A DNA stretch of 64,000 nucleotides from Nitrospira sp. (GTDB lineage: Bacteria > Nitrospirota > Nitrospiria > Nitrospirales > Nitrospiraceae). The first letter of the stretch is position 1. Each line of letters starts with the position of its first letter. A program made the position numbers and the translations under genes. Below the pieces are notes generated by a model. That model made no database searches, was not told where the DNA came from, and worked only from the letters and a program-made list of their open reading frames with translations. The stretch covers positions 1 through 64,000 of the forward strand of contig JACOEH010000003.1 in the NCBI GenBank assembly GCA_024998685.1, read 5' to 3'. Below, one piece after another: positions 1 through 7,172 of the stretch.

Positions 1-4
1 CCGT

Positions 5-81
<77 letters not shown>

Positions 82-105
82 TAATGTGAAAATCCAATAG
101 ACCGT

Positions 106-208
106 CGAGAGGATTTGAAGCGGCTGAGCGCCGACGGCTAGGAGGAAAAGGTCGCATTTCTTATGCGACCGTAAGCGAAGACGCCGGGCCGGAGGCCAAA
201 TCCTCTCG
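106..208. repeat. Structured element between tRNA-Pro and a copy of its 3' end
   Basis: The 12-base arm CGAGAGGATTTG (106-117) is the exact reverse complement of CAAATCCTCTCG (197-208), so the whole interval can close on itself. Inside is a perfect 8-bp hairpin, GGTCGCAT (150-157) with ATGCGACC (163-170), and small GC-rich stems such as CGGC-TGAGC-GCCG. No open reading frame is apparent. Because the right arm equals the tRNA-Pro 3' end, the left arm could also pair with the tRNA itself. It may be a small mobile or structured-RNA element; the function is unknown. Confidence 0.55.
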
Positions 209-217
209 CCCCGACCA
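197..217 (+). repeat. Duplicate of the tRNA-Pro 3' end
   Basis: Bases 197-217 are identical to 61-81 (T-arm 3' side, acceptor and CCA of tRNA-Pro). Such a short copy of a tRNA 3' end is what an insertion targeted to a tRNA gene would leave, with the intact tRNA on the left. Confidence 0.75.
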
Positions 218-299
218 AACCAAGCTTGCTCGTACCGGCGGCTTGTCCGGCGAAGCCGCTCTTCTTTGCGCCGCCGGATAAACACCTCCAGTAATCTTT
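214..299 (+). repeat. tRNA-trailing stem-loop repeat, copy 1
   Basis: The copy begins with a 5' box CCAAACCAAGCTTGCTCGT (215-233). A perfect 8-bp stem follows, CCGGCGGC (235-242) with GCCGCCGG (270-277), and then a 3' box GGATAAAC-CC-CCAGTAATCT (276-297). The same order of parts follows tRNA-Arg and flanks tRNA-Ser. The loop of this copy is longer and differs from the others. Confidence 0.6.
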
Positions 300-307
300 G
301 TCTTTCT

Positions 308-395
308 ACCAAACCACACTTCGTGCGTACCGCCGGCTATTCATTGCTTTATCGTATTTGGTGCAGGCGGATAAGCCCTACAAGTAGTCTTCCAG
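308..395 (+). repeat. tRNA-trailing stem-loop repeat, copy 2 (degenerate)
   Basis: The 5' box ACCAAACCACACTTCGTGCG is followed by a stem CCGCCGGC (330-337) with GCAGGCGG (363-370), one mismatch. The loop contains ATTCATTGCTTTATCGT, and a GGATAAGCCC-type 3' box starts at 369. The loop resembles that of the copy at 37003. The remainder of 396-484 shows nothing recognisable. Confidence 0.5.
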
Positions 396-484
396 CCCTT
401 CTTCCATACAGAGCGTGCTCGACCCGGAGCCTAAAAAGTGAGGCGACGAGATGAAACCCGCCGCTCATAGGCCTGATGTAGGGT

Positions 485-574
485 TCACGCCTTGCGCATC
501 AGTATCGCAAACATCAGCACGGCAAAAAGTATCGCACCCGAAAGCGTCAACATAGCTATTTCATCGCTCATCAT
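485..574 (-). CDS. Micropeptide 3: 29-aa single-helix membrane peptide
   Basis: This is a short reading frame starting at 574, with the ribosome-binding sequence GGACGG eight bases upstream. The product starts MMSDEIAMLT, continues as one hydrophobic stretch of about 18 residues (LSGAILFAVLMFAILM) and ends in RKA, giving an N-out/C-in topology by the positive-inside rule. It is the third of three tandem frames of the same design, each with its own Shine-Dalgarno sequence. The MMSD...MLT start is shared with the peptide at 817-903. I recognise no family; function unknown. Small oxidase or transporter subunits (CydX, KdpF type) are similar only in size. Confidence 0.6.
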   Translation of the reverse strand: MMSDEIAMLTLSGAILFAVLMFAILMRKA

Positions 575-667
575 ATTGGTACCCGTCCTTTCTATAATGC
601 CTGAATTATTGTCCGGCAGAATAGGTGAGGAGGATCGTCGATCATCCTCGCTGCAAATGCCGGCGCA

Positions 668-772
668 TCAGGGACTCATGTGGAGCCCTACGGCAGTGAA
701 GAGCATGGCCAACAGCATGATTGCGATGTATATGACGATCCAGATCGCCAGTATTGTGAGTTCTCCCCTCAT
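668..772 (-). CDS. Micropeptide 2: 34-aa single-helix membrane peptide
   Basis: The start at 772 is chosen over the in-frame ATG at 778 because GGAAGG then lies eight bases upstream. The product begins MRGELTILAIW, has a hydrophobic helix covering most of its length (IVIYIAIMLLAMLFTAV) and ends GLHMSP. The IAI-MLAML pattern is shared with the peptide at 817-903, so the two look like paralogues. It is too short for ordinary gene callers. Function unknown. Confidence 0.6.
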   Translation of the reverse strand: MRGELTILAIWIVIYIAIMLLAMLFTAVGLHMSP

Positions 773-816
773 ACCCATGTCCTTCCTTTCAGCGTCAAAC
801 CAGTAGGGCGCACGTT

Positions 817-903
817 TTATGTGTCGCGCAAGAGCATCGCCAACATGATAATGGCAATGTTTATTGCGACTGAGATCGTCAACATCGTCAGATCGCTCAT
901 CAT
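817..903 (-). CDS. Micropeptide 1: 28-aa single-helix membrane peptide
   Basis: This is the first gene of the three-gene micropeptide cluster. AAGGAAGGG lies eight bases before the ATG at 903; an upstream in-frame ATG at 909 would leave no room for the ribosome. The product starts MMSDLTMLTIS, has one hydrophobic helix (VAINIAIIMLAMLL) and ends RDT. It lies about 130 bases downstream of a weak sigma-54-like promoter (1048-1063) and of paired palindromes (1138-1176), so it is probably controlled by the activator encoded just upstream. Function unknown. Confidence 0.62.
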   Translation of the reverse strand: MMSDLTMLTISVAINIAIIMLAMLLRDT

Positions 904-1047
904 ATCCATACCCTTCCTTTCCGTATCTCCATCTGATTCATTCACATGGAGGTCAAGGCGTGGACTCAATCGGATGATAGAATCCACGTTCCACGTTGAA
1001 CCATTCTGCGTCGAGGATCCTCCAGCGTTTCTTCATGACAAGCACTA

Positions 1048-1063
1048 AGCATTTCTTAGACCA
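1048..1063 (-). promoter_or_regulatory. Candidate sigma-54 promoter of micropeptide cluster
   Basis: On the minus strand the sequence reads TGGTCTAAGAAATGCT. It has GG and GC separated by 10 bases as in -24/-12 promoters, but matches the remaining consensus poorly. It lies between the paired palindromes (1138-1176) and the first micropeptide gene (start 903). Confidence 0.35.
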
Positions 1064-1137
1064 TAGAGGATCTGAACCTTAATCTGTGATATTTCCAGTA
1101 CCTACACAGATGGGCTCATAGACGGGCGGCGTGCCTC

Positions 1138-1176
1138 TGAATCTAAATGGATTCCGGTTGAATCGAATTGGATGCA
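1138..1176. promoter_or_regulatory. Paired palindromes, probable activator sites (imperfect)
   Basis: There are two sites of the form TGAATC-N6-GATTCA: TGAATC...GATTCC (1138-1155) and TGAATC...GATGCA (1159-1176). Their centres are 21 bp apart, the same geometry as at 6341-6379 and 15531-15569. They sit 75-115 bp upstream of the micropeptide promoter candidate. Confidence 0.6.
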
Positions 1177-1271
1177 GAAAACTTGAGAAAAGGACGGCCG
1201 ATGGTACCGGCAGGTGTTCTGAGAGACAGAACTACAAGGCGAAAATCCTTTGAGGACTACCGCCCATTCCT

Positions 1272-2717
1272 TCAGTCTGAAGCAGTAGGAGGTTTACCTG
1301 GGATCTGCTTCTGCCGGAGCAATTTGGTCAGGTAGGTCCGTTGCAGACCAAGCTCGGCTGCCGCCTTCGTCTGATTCCACCCATTCCGACGTAAGGCCGT
1401 CTCCAGCAGCTTCTGACTATAGGCGTCCATGCTCTGATGATAGGAGAAAAACAGGAGGTCGCTGTTGGGCTCCTGATGAACCGGGGGTGTGGAGGGAATT
1501 GAAGTAGGGAGAGCAGGCAATGAGAAGTGTTCCGGTTCGATCGTGTCGCCTGGGCATAGGATTAATGCGCGAGTGAGGATGTTCTCCAATTCCCGCACGT
1601 TGCCCGGCCAGTGGTAGCGTTGCAGCGCTTGGAATGCGTCGTCGCTGAGGGTCAAGTGTTTACACAACCCGACATTGCTGGGCCGGTTGAGGAAATGTTC
1701 GATGAGAGTGGAAAGATCCTCCATCCGTTCACGCAGCGGCGGCAGGGCGATGGTAATGACGGCAAGACGAAAGTACAGGTCTTCGCGGAACGTGCCTTGA
1801 CGAATCGCCTGTTTCAGATCTTTGTTCGTGGCGGCGAGAAACCGGACGTTGGCCCGTACTTCTTGCGTGCCGCCGACACGGTAGAAGGTCCGATCGTGAA
1901 GCACCCGCAAGAGATGGCTTTGCATGGTGAACGGCATGTCGCCGATCTCGTCAAGGAACAGTGTGCCGCCCTCGGCGATCTCGATCTTGCCGGGCTCCCG
2001 CTTGGCGGCTCCGGTGAACGCGCCCTTTTCGTGTCCAAAGAGCTCGTTCTCCAAAAGATTTTCAGGGAAGGCGGCGCAATTGACGGCAATAAACGGTTTA
2101 GAGGAGCGAGGGCTCCAACGATGAATGGCGCGGGCGACCACTTCTTTCCCCGTCCCGGTTTCACCGAGCAACAAGACGGTCGCAGAGGAAGCCGCTGCCT
2201 GTTTGGCCACGGTCAGTTGATCGCTCATCCGCTTGGTGGTGGAGACAATCGGCTCGAACTGGGCATCGACTTCCTTACGGAGCGTCTCGACGTGGCGGTG
2301 CAGGGCGACCGTATCGAGAGCCTTGTTGATGACCACGGTGAGATGGTCGGCGGTGAACGGCTTCGGCACAAAATCGAAGGCGCCGAGTTGCATGGCCTGG
2401 ACGGCGAGTTCGATGGTTCCATACGCCGTGAGTATGACGATCAACGGGGTGGTGTAAGGAGTGGTCTGGGTTGTCTCCTCGTTTTGAGGTCGGCTCGGAA
2501 CTGATGCTGCACCGACCTGCTTCAACACCTCAAGCCCGGTGATATCGGGGATTTTTAAATCCAGTAAGACAAGATCCGGCTCCTCTTCCCCGATCAAGCG
2601 CAAGGCCTCCTTGCCGTTCGTCGCCGTCAAGGGTTCGTGTCCCATAAAACTGACACGATTCTGCAGGCTCAGGAGGATATCAGGGTCGTCATCGACAATA
2701 AGAATCTTCGCGCGCAT
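1272..2717 (-). CDS. Sigma-54-dependent response regulator (NtrC family)
   Basis: The product is a 481-residue activator in the NtrC layout. The receiver domain has phospho-acceptor Asp53 in LLDLK. The AAA+ domain has Walker A GETGTGKE (185-192), the sigma-54 contact motif GAFTGA (232-237) and Walker [11 protein letters not shown] (251-260). The C-terminus is a Fis-type helix-turn-helix ([20 protein letters not shown]). The receiver contains an extra Ser/Pro/Thr/Gln-rich stretch at about 70-90, just before the ILTAYG strand, which is unusual. AAGGAG lies nine bases before the ATG. It is the last gene of an operon with a sensor kinase and a periplasmic binding protein, 61 bp behind the kinase. 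Its likely sites are the TGAATC-N6-GATTCA palindromes. Confidence 0.93.
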   Translation of the reverse strand: MRAKILIVDDDPDILLSLQNRVSFMGHEPLTATNGKEALRLIGEEEPDLVLLDLKIPDITGLEVLKQVGAASVPSRPQNEETTQTTPYTTPLIVILTAYGTIELAVQAMQLGAFDFVPKPFTADHLTVVINKALDTVALHRHVETLRKEVDAQFEPIVSTTKRMSDQLTVAKQAAASSATVLLLGETGTGKEVVARAIHRWSPRSSKPFIAVNCAAFPENLLENELFGHEKGAFTGAAKREPGKIEIAEGGTLFLDEIGDMPFTMQSHLLRVLHDRTFYRVGGTQEVRANVRFLAATNKDLKQAIRQGTFREDLYFRLAVITIALPPLRERMEDLSTLIEHFLNRPSNVGLCKHLTLSDDAFQALQRYHWPGNVRELENILTRALILCPGDTIEPEHFSLPALPTSIPSTPPVHQEPNSDLLFFSYHQSMDAYSQKLLETALRRNGWNQTKAAAELGLQRTYLTKLLRQKQIPGKPPTASD

Positions 2718-2778
2718 AGGATGTCTCCTTTTCCGGATATCCGATTCTTTTCACACACTCTCTGAAGCGATAAGCTTA

Positions 2779-5112
2779 TTATATTGTCCGGCCTGGTTCA
2801 TCCTGTGACCCGGCGACCGGCAGCGTGAAGTAAAAACGTGAGCCAGCCTCCGGTCGGCTTTCCACCCAAATTCGGCCCTGGTGCATAGTCACCAGGGCCT
2901 TGGTGATGCACAGTCCAAGTTGAGCGCCTTGCGACGCCGGCATAGGCGACGGCACTCTGGAAAACTCCTCAAAAATATTCGGGAGATGGGACGGATCGAT
3001 CCCGCAGCCGGTATCGGCGACGCAAGTCTGGACGAATCCAGGTGATGACCCGCAAAACTCCACCGTTATGTGCCCACCAGGCGGCGTGAACTTGATCGCG
3101 TTCCCAAGGAGATTCACCAGAATCTGCTCCAACTTGTCGCGGTCGCCATGCACGAGCGGAAGCGACTCGATCGGGGCGATGCTGAGTGACACATTCTTCT
3201 CCGCAGCGACCATCTGTAAGCTGTCCATGGCGATTGTCGCGATCCGGCAGATGCAGACCTCTTCCACGCGAAGTTCGACTTTCTTGGTATCAAGACGCGA
3301 CCAATCGAGCAGTTGGACGATGATTCTTCCAAGCCTGGAAACATTATGCTGGATACGTGTGAGATAGGTGTGTTGCAGGTCGGTCAGGGGGCCGGTGACG
3401 CCATCGAGCATGTTTTCCGCGAAGCTCCGAATCGCCGTCATGGGAGTGCGTAACTCGTGCGAGACGACGGAGAGAAACGTCGAGCGCCGACGGTCATGTT
3501 CCTGCAGTTGAGCGTTGGCTTGAGACAGTTCCTCTGTACGCTGCTCAATGCGCTCCTCGAGATGCTGGGTCAGTTCGGTCAGATCGGAGTAGGCCTTCGC
3601 ATTATCGATGGCGGCTGCGACATGTCCGGCAATCGTGAGGAGAATATGAAGATCATCTTCGCTGCACTGACGAGGGCCGCGGTCACCTGCTATGTATCCG
3701 AGGACCTTGCCATGACTCTGAAGCGGCACGGCGACGAATGATCGAACGCCGGAGCGGCGTATCAGTTCGAGTGTCGGCGGGTACATGCGATGTGCGATAG
3801 TTTCGATGTCATGGATCAGCAAGGGCTTGCGTTGAGTGATTATATCTGCTCCGATAGTGCCGCTGACGATAGGTATGTCGAATCGATACGCTGCCTCTGC
3901 AAGCTCCGGCGGAACCCCAATGATCTTGGCGAAGGAGGTACAGTTCCTCTCTGGATTGTTAAGCATGACCGCCATCCGTGAAAAATCAAGATTTTCGGCC
4001 AATAGCTGGAGAACGGCATCCAACAACCCGTCCATGTCGCGCATGCTGGCACTTGCGATCGCGGCGCTGGCCTGATGCACCGTGGTCAATTGTCGGACCT
4101 GACGCCTGATCGTGTCGAGATTCTGGGTAATCGCTTGATTCCGATCGTACAGGGACTGCGTCATGGCGTTGAACACCTGTGTCAGCTCACCGACCTCATC
4201 GTGGGTGGAGGCCACGAGCGGAACCGGCGCATCATTTCCTTGTGTGAGCTGCTTGGCGGCCGAGGCGAGGTTTCGTAACGGCGTCGTAATGCGCGACGTG
4301 AGCAGAAGAGCGCTGAAGATGCCCGCCGTGATAAGGAGGGTCGTGAAGAACGACACATTGCGGACGATGACCGAGAGGGTCTCTTTAGCCTGCGCGTCCG
4401 TGATCCCGATGCGTACGAGGCCGATGACCGGAGAACTGTTTGTCGGCAGGGGGAAACTCCTCTCTTCCAATTCGACCGAAAGCTGCGGCAAGGGAGTCTC
4501 TGCCGACGATTCCCGGAGAACGGGCATGGCGAAGTCGTACAGGGTTTCTTTTCGTATGAGGAAGGAGAGGAGCCAGTCCGAGGATTCGTCTTGAGGAATA
4601 AGCGTCTGCTCCGAAGAAAACACGAGCTTCGTCATGAGCGGGGCGGTCAGCGGAGCCTGCAGCAGCGATTCTGAAATTCCGTCATGTGGATAGATCGGTT
4701 GTGGGACCGGTAGAGGAGCTCGATCGGACGGCTTCTGCGTTCGCTTGCTCTGCCGATCCAGAATGCGGCCATCGGACGCGGCGATCACCACATAGACGAC
4801 GTGATCGACGGCCATGAGGCTTTCCACGAATTCATCGAGCGTGATGCGATCTTCAAGCACGACCCCCGCAATCCGAAAATGATCATTCCGCACGGTATTG
4901 GTCAACAAGATGGTTCCAAGTTCTTCCAGGTTGTCGGTCATGGCCCGGCGTCTGGTTTCGATGAAATACCAGCTCAAGGTTGAACAGGTCACGATGAGAA
5001 TGAGGCTGAACAGGATGACGAACTTCAAGCGAAGGCCGAGGAACCGCGTCGCCGGTCGTGATCCAAGGTCCCGTCTTGCCTGGTGTGAAATGTCCATGGA
5101 ACGGTCGGTCAA
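2779..5112 (-). CDS. Membrane sensor histidine kinase (HAMP-GAF-HisKA-HATPase)
   Basis: The 777-residue kinase has a transmembrane helix near 29-50, a periplasmic sensing region, a second helix near 253-275 and a HAMP segment. A GAF domain and coiled coil follow, then the phospho-acceptor helix SVVSHELRTPMTAIRSF and an ATPase domain with N box LVNLLGNAIKFTPPGG, DTGCGI and a degenerate G2 box. The upstream gene's TGA overlaps a TTG start at 5112 (TTGA), implying translational coupling; an ATG at 5097 is the alternative. It is probably the partner of the regulator at 1272-2717, sensing through the binding protein encoded upstream. The ligand cannot be read from the sequence. Confidence 0.9.
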   Translation of the reverse strand: MTDRSMDISHQARRDLGSRPATRFLGLRLKFVILFSLILIVTCSTLSWYFIETRRRAMTDNLEELGTILLTNTVRNDHFRIAGVVLEDRITLDEFVESLMAVDHVVYVVIAASDGRILDRQSKRTQKPSDRAPLPVPQPIYPHDGISESLLQAPLTAPLMTKLVFSSEQTLIPQDESSDWLLSFLIRKETLYDFAMPVLRESSAETPLPQLSVELEERSFPLPTNSSPVIGLVRIGITDAQAKETLSVIVRNVSFFTTLLITAGIFSALLLTSRITTPLRNLASAAKQLTQGNDAPVPLVASTHDEVGELTQVFNAMTQSLYDRNQAITQNLDTIRRQVRQLTTVHQASAAIASASMRDMDGLLDAVLQLLAENLDFSRMAVMLNNPERNCTSFAKIIGVPPELAEAAYRFDIPIVSGTIGADIITQRKPLLIHDIETIAHRMYPPTLELIRRSGVRSFVAVPLQSHGKVLGYIAGDRGPRQCSEDDLHILLTIAGHVAAAIDNAKAYSDLTELTQHLEERIEQRTEELSQANAQLQEHDRRRSTFLSVVSHELRTPMTAIRSFAENMLDGVTGPLTDLQHTYLTRIQHNVSRLGRIIVQLLDWSRLDTKKVELRVEEVCICRIATIAMDSLQMVAAEKNVSLSIAPIESLPLVHGDRDKLEQILVNLLGNAIKFTPPGGHITVEFCGSSPGFVQTCVADTGCGIDPSHLPNIFEEFSRVPSPMPASQGAQLGLCITKALVTMHQGRIWVESRPEAGSRFYFTLPVAGSQDEPGRTI

Positions 5113-6074
5113 TAGGTTTCGTCGATCATGCCGTCGAGCTCTTTAGGAATCGGGATGCCCAAATACCGCGCCGTCTTTTGGTTGACGGTGATTCTGATTC
5201 GCTGGACTGAGACCGGTTTGAGCCGCAACGGTTGTTCACCGTTCAAAATGCGCCTGGCGAGCACGCCGGCTTCACGGCCGATTTCACCGTAATCAATCGA
5301 CATGCTGAGCAGCGCGCCCAGGCGTGTCAGCTCCGATGAGAATCCGAAGACGGGAACCTGTTTGGCCAGCGCCGATTCGAGGATGAAACGTATGGATTCG
5401 TCCGTCAGCACCGTGGAGTCCGGAATGAGCCAGAGGGCTTCCGATTCGGACAAGAGCGCCCGCAATTGTTGCGGGACCTCCTTTTCATCTCCGACCGCGA
5501 ACCCCCGCAATTGGAACTCGTGAACGGCGGCGCGCGGTTCCGCCTCCTTCAGCTTGGCGGCGGTCTTGTCGGGATCATAGAGCGTGCCGATCCTTCGCAC
5601 GGCAGGCAGAAATGTACGCATAACCGTGAGTTGTCGGTCCGTCGGAATCTCAAGCAGGACGCCGGTCATGTTCGCGGCGGCGAGGTGATGCTTCATGGGG
5701 TCGAGGATCATCATGTAAAGAATCGGGATATCCGCGATCTCCAACTGAGCCGCCAGTGCCGCCTTCAAGCCGACGGCGACCACGAGAGAAGCGCCTGAGG
5801 TACGAATCTTTCCGGCCAGCCGTTTTCCCCGTTCCGGATCGCCACGCAGGTCATACTCGGTGTAGACGGCAGCCCCGGGTGCAGCTGTCTTGAATCCTTC
5901 TACCGCCTCATTATAGGCCTTGAGGTCGGATGATTTGAGAATGGCGATCTCGACTGCAGCAGCTTCAACCGGAACAGTGTACGTGCTGCAGAGAAAGATG
6001 AAGAAGAGAGTCAGCCAGTGGGTTGGAGAGTGTCTCCATATCTCTTCCTCGCTTATGCCGGTAAGGTGGATCAC
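5109..6074 (-). CDS. Periplasmic ABC-type substrate-binding protein (PF04392-like) linked to kinase
   Basis: This 321-residue protein has an N-terminal export signal (hydrophobic run LTLFFIFLCSTYTV followed by EAAA). Its body resembles the ABC_sub_bind family: AILKSSDLKAYNEAVEGF at the start, and later the SLVVAVGLKAA and VPVFGFSSEL type strands. No permease or ATPase gene is nearby, and the gene overlaps the histidine kinase by four bases. It therefore more likely presents a small molecule to the kinase than feeds a transporter. Transcription probably starts from the sigma-54 promoter at 6261-6276, leaving a leader of about 175 bases. Confidence 0.8.
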   Translation of the reverse strand: MIHLTGISEEEIWRHSPTHWLTLFFIFLCSTYTVPVEAAAVEIAILKSSDLKAYNEAVEGFKTAAPGAAVYTEYDLRGDPERGKRLAGKIRTSGASLVVAVGLKAALAAQLEIADIPILYMMILDPMKHHLAAANMTGVLLEIPTDRQLTVMRTFLPAVRRIGTLYDPDKTAAKLKEAEPRAAVHEFQLRGFAVGDEKEVPQQLRALLSESEALWLIPDSTVLTDESIRFILESALAKQVPVFGFSSELTRLGALLSMSIDYGEIGREAGVLARRILNGEQPLRLKPVSVQRIRITVNQKTARYLGIPIPKELDGMIDETY

Positions 6075-6260
6075 GATCGCGTCGATTGAGCTGCGTCCAT
6101 AGTCTTTGTCACAAAAGAATCAGAATGATCGATCGAGGCTTGTGAATCACGGGGGTTAGAAGCGGGCGATGAGTAATACATGTTGCTCTGCGGCCTGTCT
6201 CATTGGAATGATGGCCGGTCCGAGTGGATGACAGATCCCGCTACCGTACAATTGTGATAC

Positions 6261-6276
6261 AGCAATTTCCGTACCG
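6261..6276 (-). promoter_or_regulatory. Sigma-54 promoter of binding protein/kinase/regulator operon
   Basis: The minus strand reads CGGTACGGAAATTGCT, which matches the -24/-12 consensus TGGCACG-N4-TTGCT at GG, A, CG and TTGCT with the required 10-base spacing between GG and GC. Paired palindromes lie 65-103 bp upstream, the usual place for enhancer sites. Confidence 0.65.
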
Positions 6277-6340
6277 TCAGGATCGTGTGCGTGATGTCGT
6301 TCAAACCCCAGCGCTATGCCGCAATAGAGCGATCGGGCAG

Positions 6341-6379
6341 TGAATCAAAATAGATTCAGGCTGAATCAAAATGGATTCA
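6341..6379. promoter_or_regulatory. Paired palindromes TGAATC-N6-GATTCA (activator sites)
   Basis: There are two perfect sites, 6341-6358 and 6362-6379, with centres 21 bp (two helical turns) apart. This arrangement is typical for dimers of NtrC-type activators binding on one face of the helix. The likely binder is the activator encoded at the end of the operon below, which would mean autoregulation. Confidence 0.75.
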
Positions 6380-6419
6380 GCCGATATGACCATCAGGATT
6401 CCAGTGAGAAGGCAAGCAG

Positions 6420-7154
6420 CTACTTCGTGCTGCTCTGAATGGAGCGGAGATCCCAGTCCGCTACTCCATTGAGCCCCACCTGCCTCAGGAGGGCCGCGCG
6501 AAGCCTTCGGAGCGACTGATCTTTTGGATCTTTCTCAATCAATGAGCAGACACATCCCATCGCATCGTACCAGAACCCGATGAGCGCATTGGTGCGCACG
6601 CTTTCAGGGTCACAGGTCAGGTTCACCGGGGTGATCGTCAGACATTCGCTGAACTCGCATCGCTCGATCATTCCGCCGGCGACCACATCCCTGGAGGGAG
6701 ACTCTGGATTGGGGCTGGCCGATACAAACCAGCGGTATTGGATATTCGGTTCCAGTGTAAGTCCAAGGCTCTTGAGATCGATGGATTGGACCCCTACCTC
6801 TGTTGGAGTAGGGATGGAACCTTCATAGATCGGCCGAATTTTTTGCGTGTCGTTGAGCGTGAACCGCAAGGGATAGGTCGTCGGTTTGGAGAGATACCAA
6901 TTCAACGTCGGCGTTTGTTTCACGGTCAAACCCACATGGTCAGGCACCAAGGCGACGAGTTCCGGTTCATTCCCTTCCGTTCCCCGTAACGTGCCGCCGA
7001 CTCGCGCGCGAGGAGTCAGTTTCTTCGGCGGGGTGTAGATGGGGTCATCCTGTTGGGCGGCCTTTGCAGCCGGCGCTTTGTCTGCGGCGATCAGGGTATT
7101 CATGCCCGAGACGGTCAGGAGTAGACTCAACCCTAAGATCACGACATGTCTCAC
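6420..7154 (-). CDS. DUF928 domain secreted protein
   Basis: This 244-residue protein has a signal peptide (VVILGLSLLLTVSGMNTLIAA). Its body resembles DUF928: PPKKLTPRARVGGTLRG near the start, VPDHVGLTVKQTPTLNWYLS, then a Cys-containing centre and a helical C-terminus. It is the last gene of the two-partner secretion operon, 18 bases after the CHAT gene. DUF928 genes are commonly found beside CHAT-TPR and haemagglutinin-type genes in cyanobacteria and other environmental bacteria. The molecular role is not known. Confidence 0.75.
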   Translation of the reverse strand: MRHVVILGLSLLLTVSGMNTLIAADKAPAAKAAQQDDPIYTPPKKLTPRARVGGTLRGTEGNEPELVALVPDHVGLTVKQTPTLNWYLSKPTTYPLRFTLNDTQKIRPIYEGSIPTPTEVGVQSIDLKSLGLTLEPNIQYRWFVSASPNPESPSRDVVAGGMIERCEFSECLTITPVNLTCDPESVRTNALIGFWYDAMGCVCSLIEKDPKDQSLRRLRAALLRQVGLNGVADWDLRSIQSSTK

Positions 7155-7172
7155 GGTGATTTCTCCTTCTTC

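Noticed and set aside
1611..2504. Long plus-strand open frame of 297 codons
   Set aside because: It lies opposite the NtrC-type activator gene; its composition is that of a GC-rich antisense shadow and no ribosome-binding site or family motif is seen.
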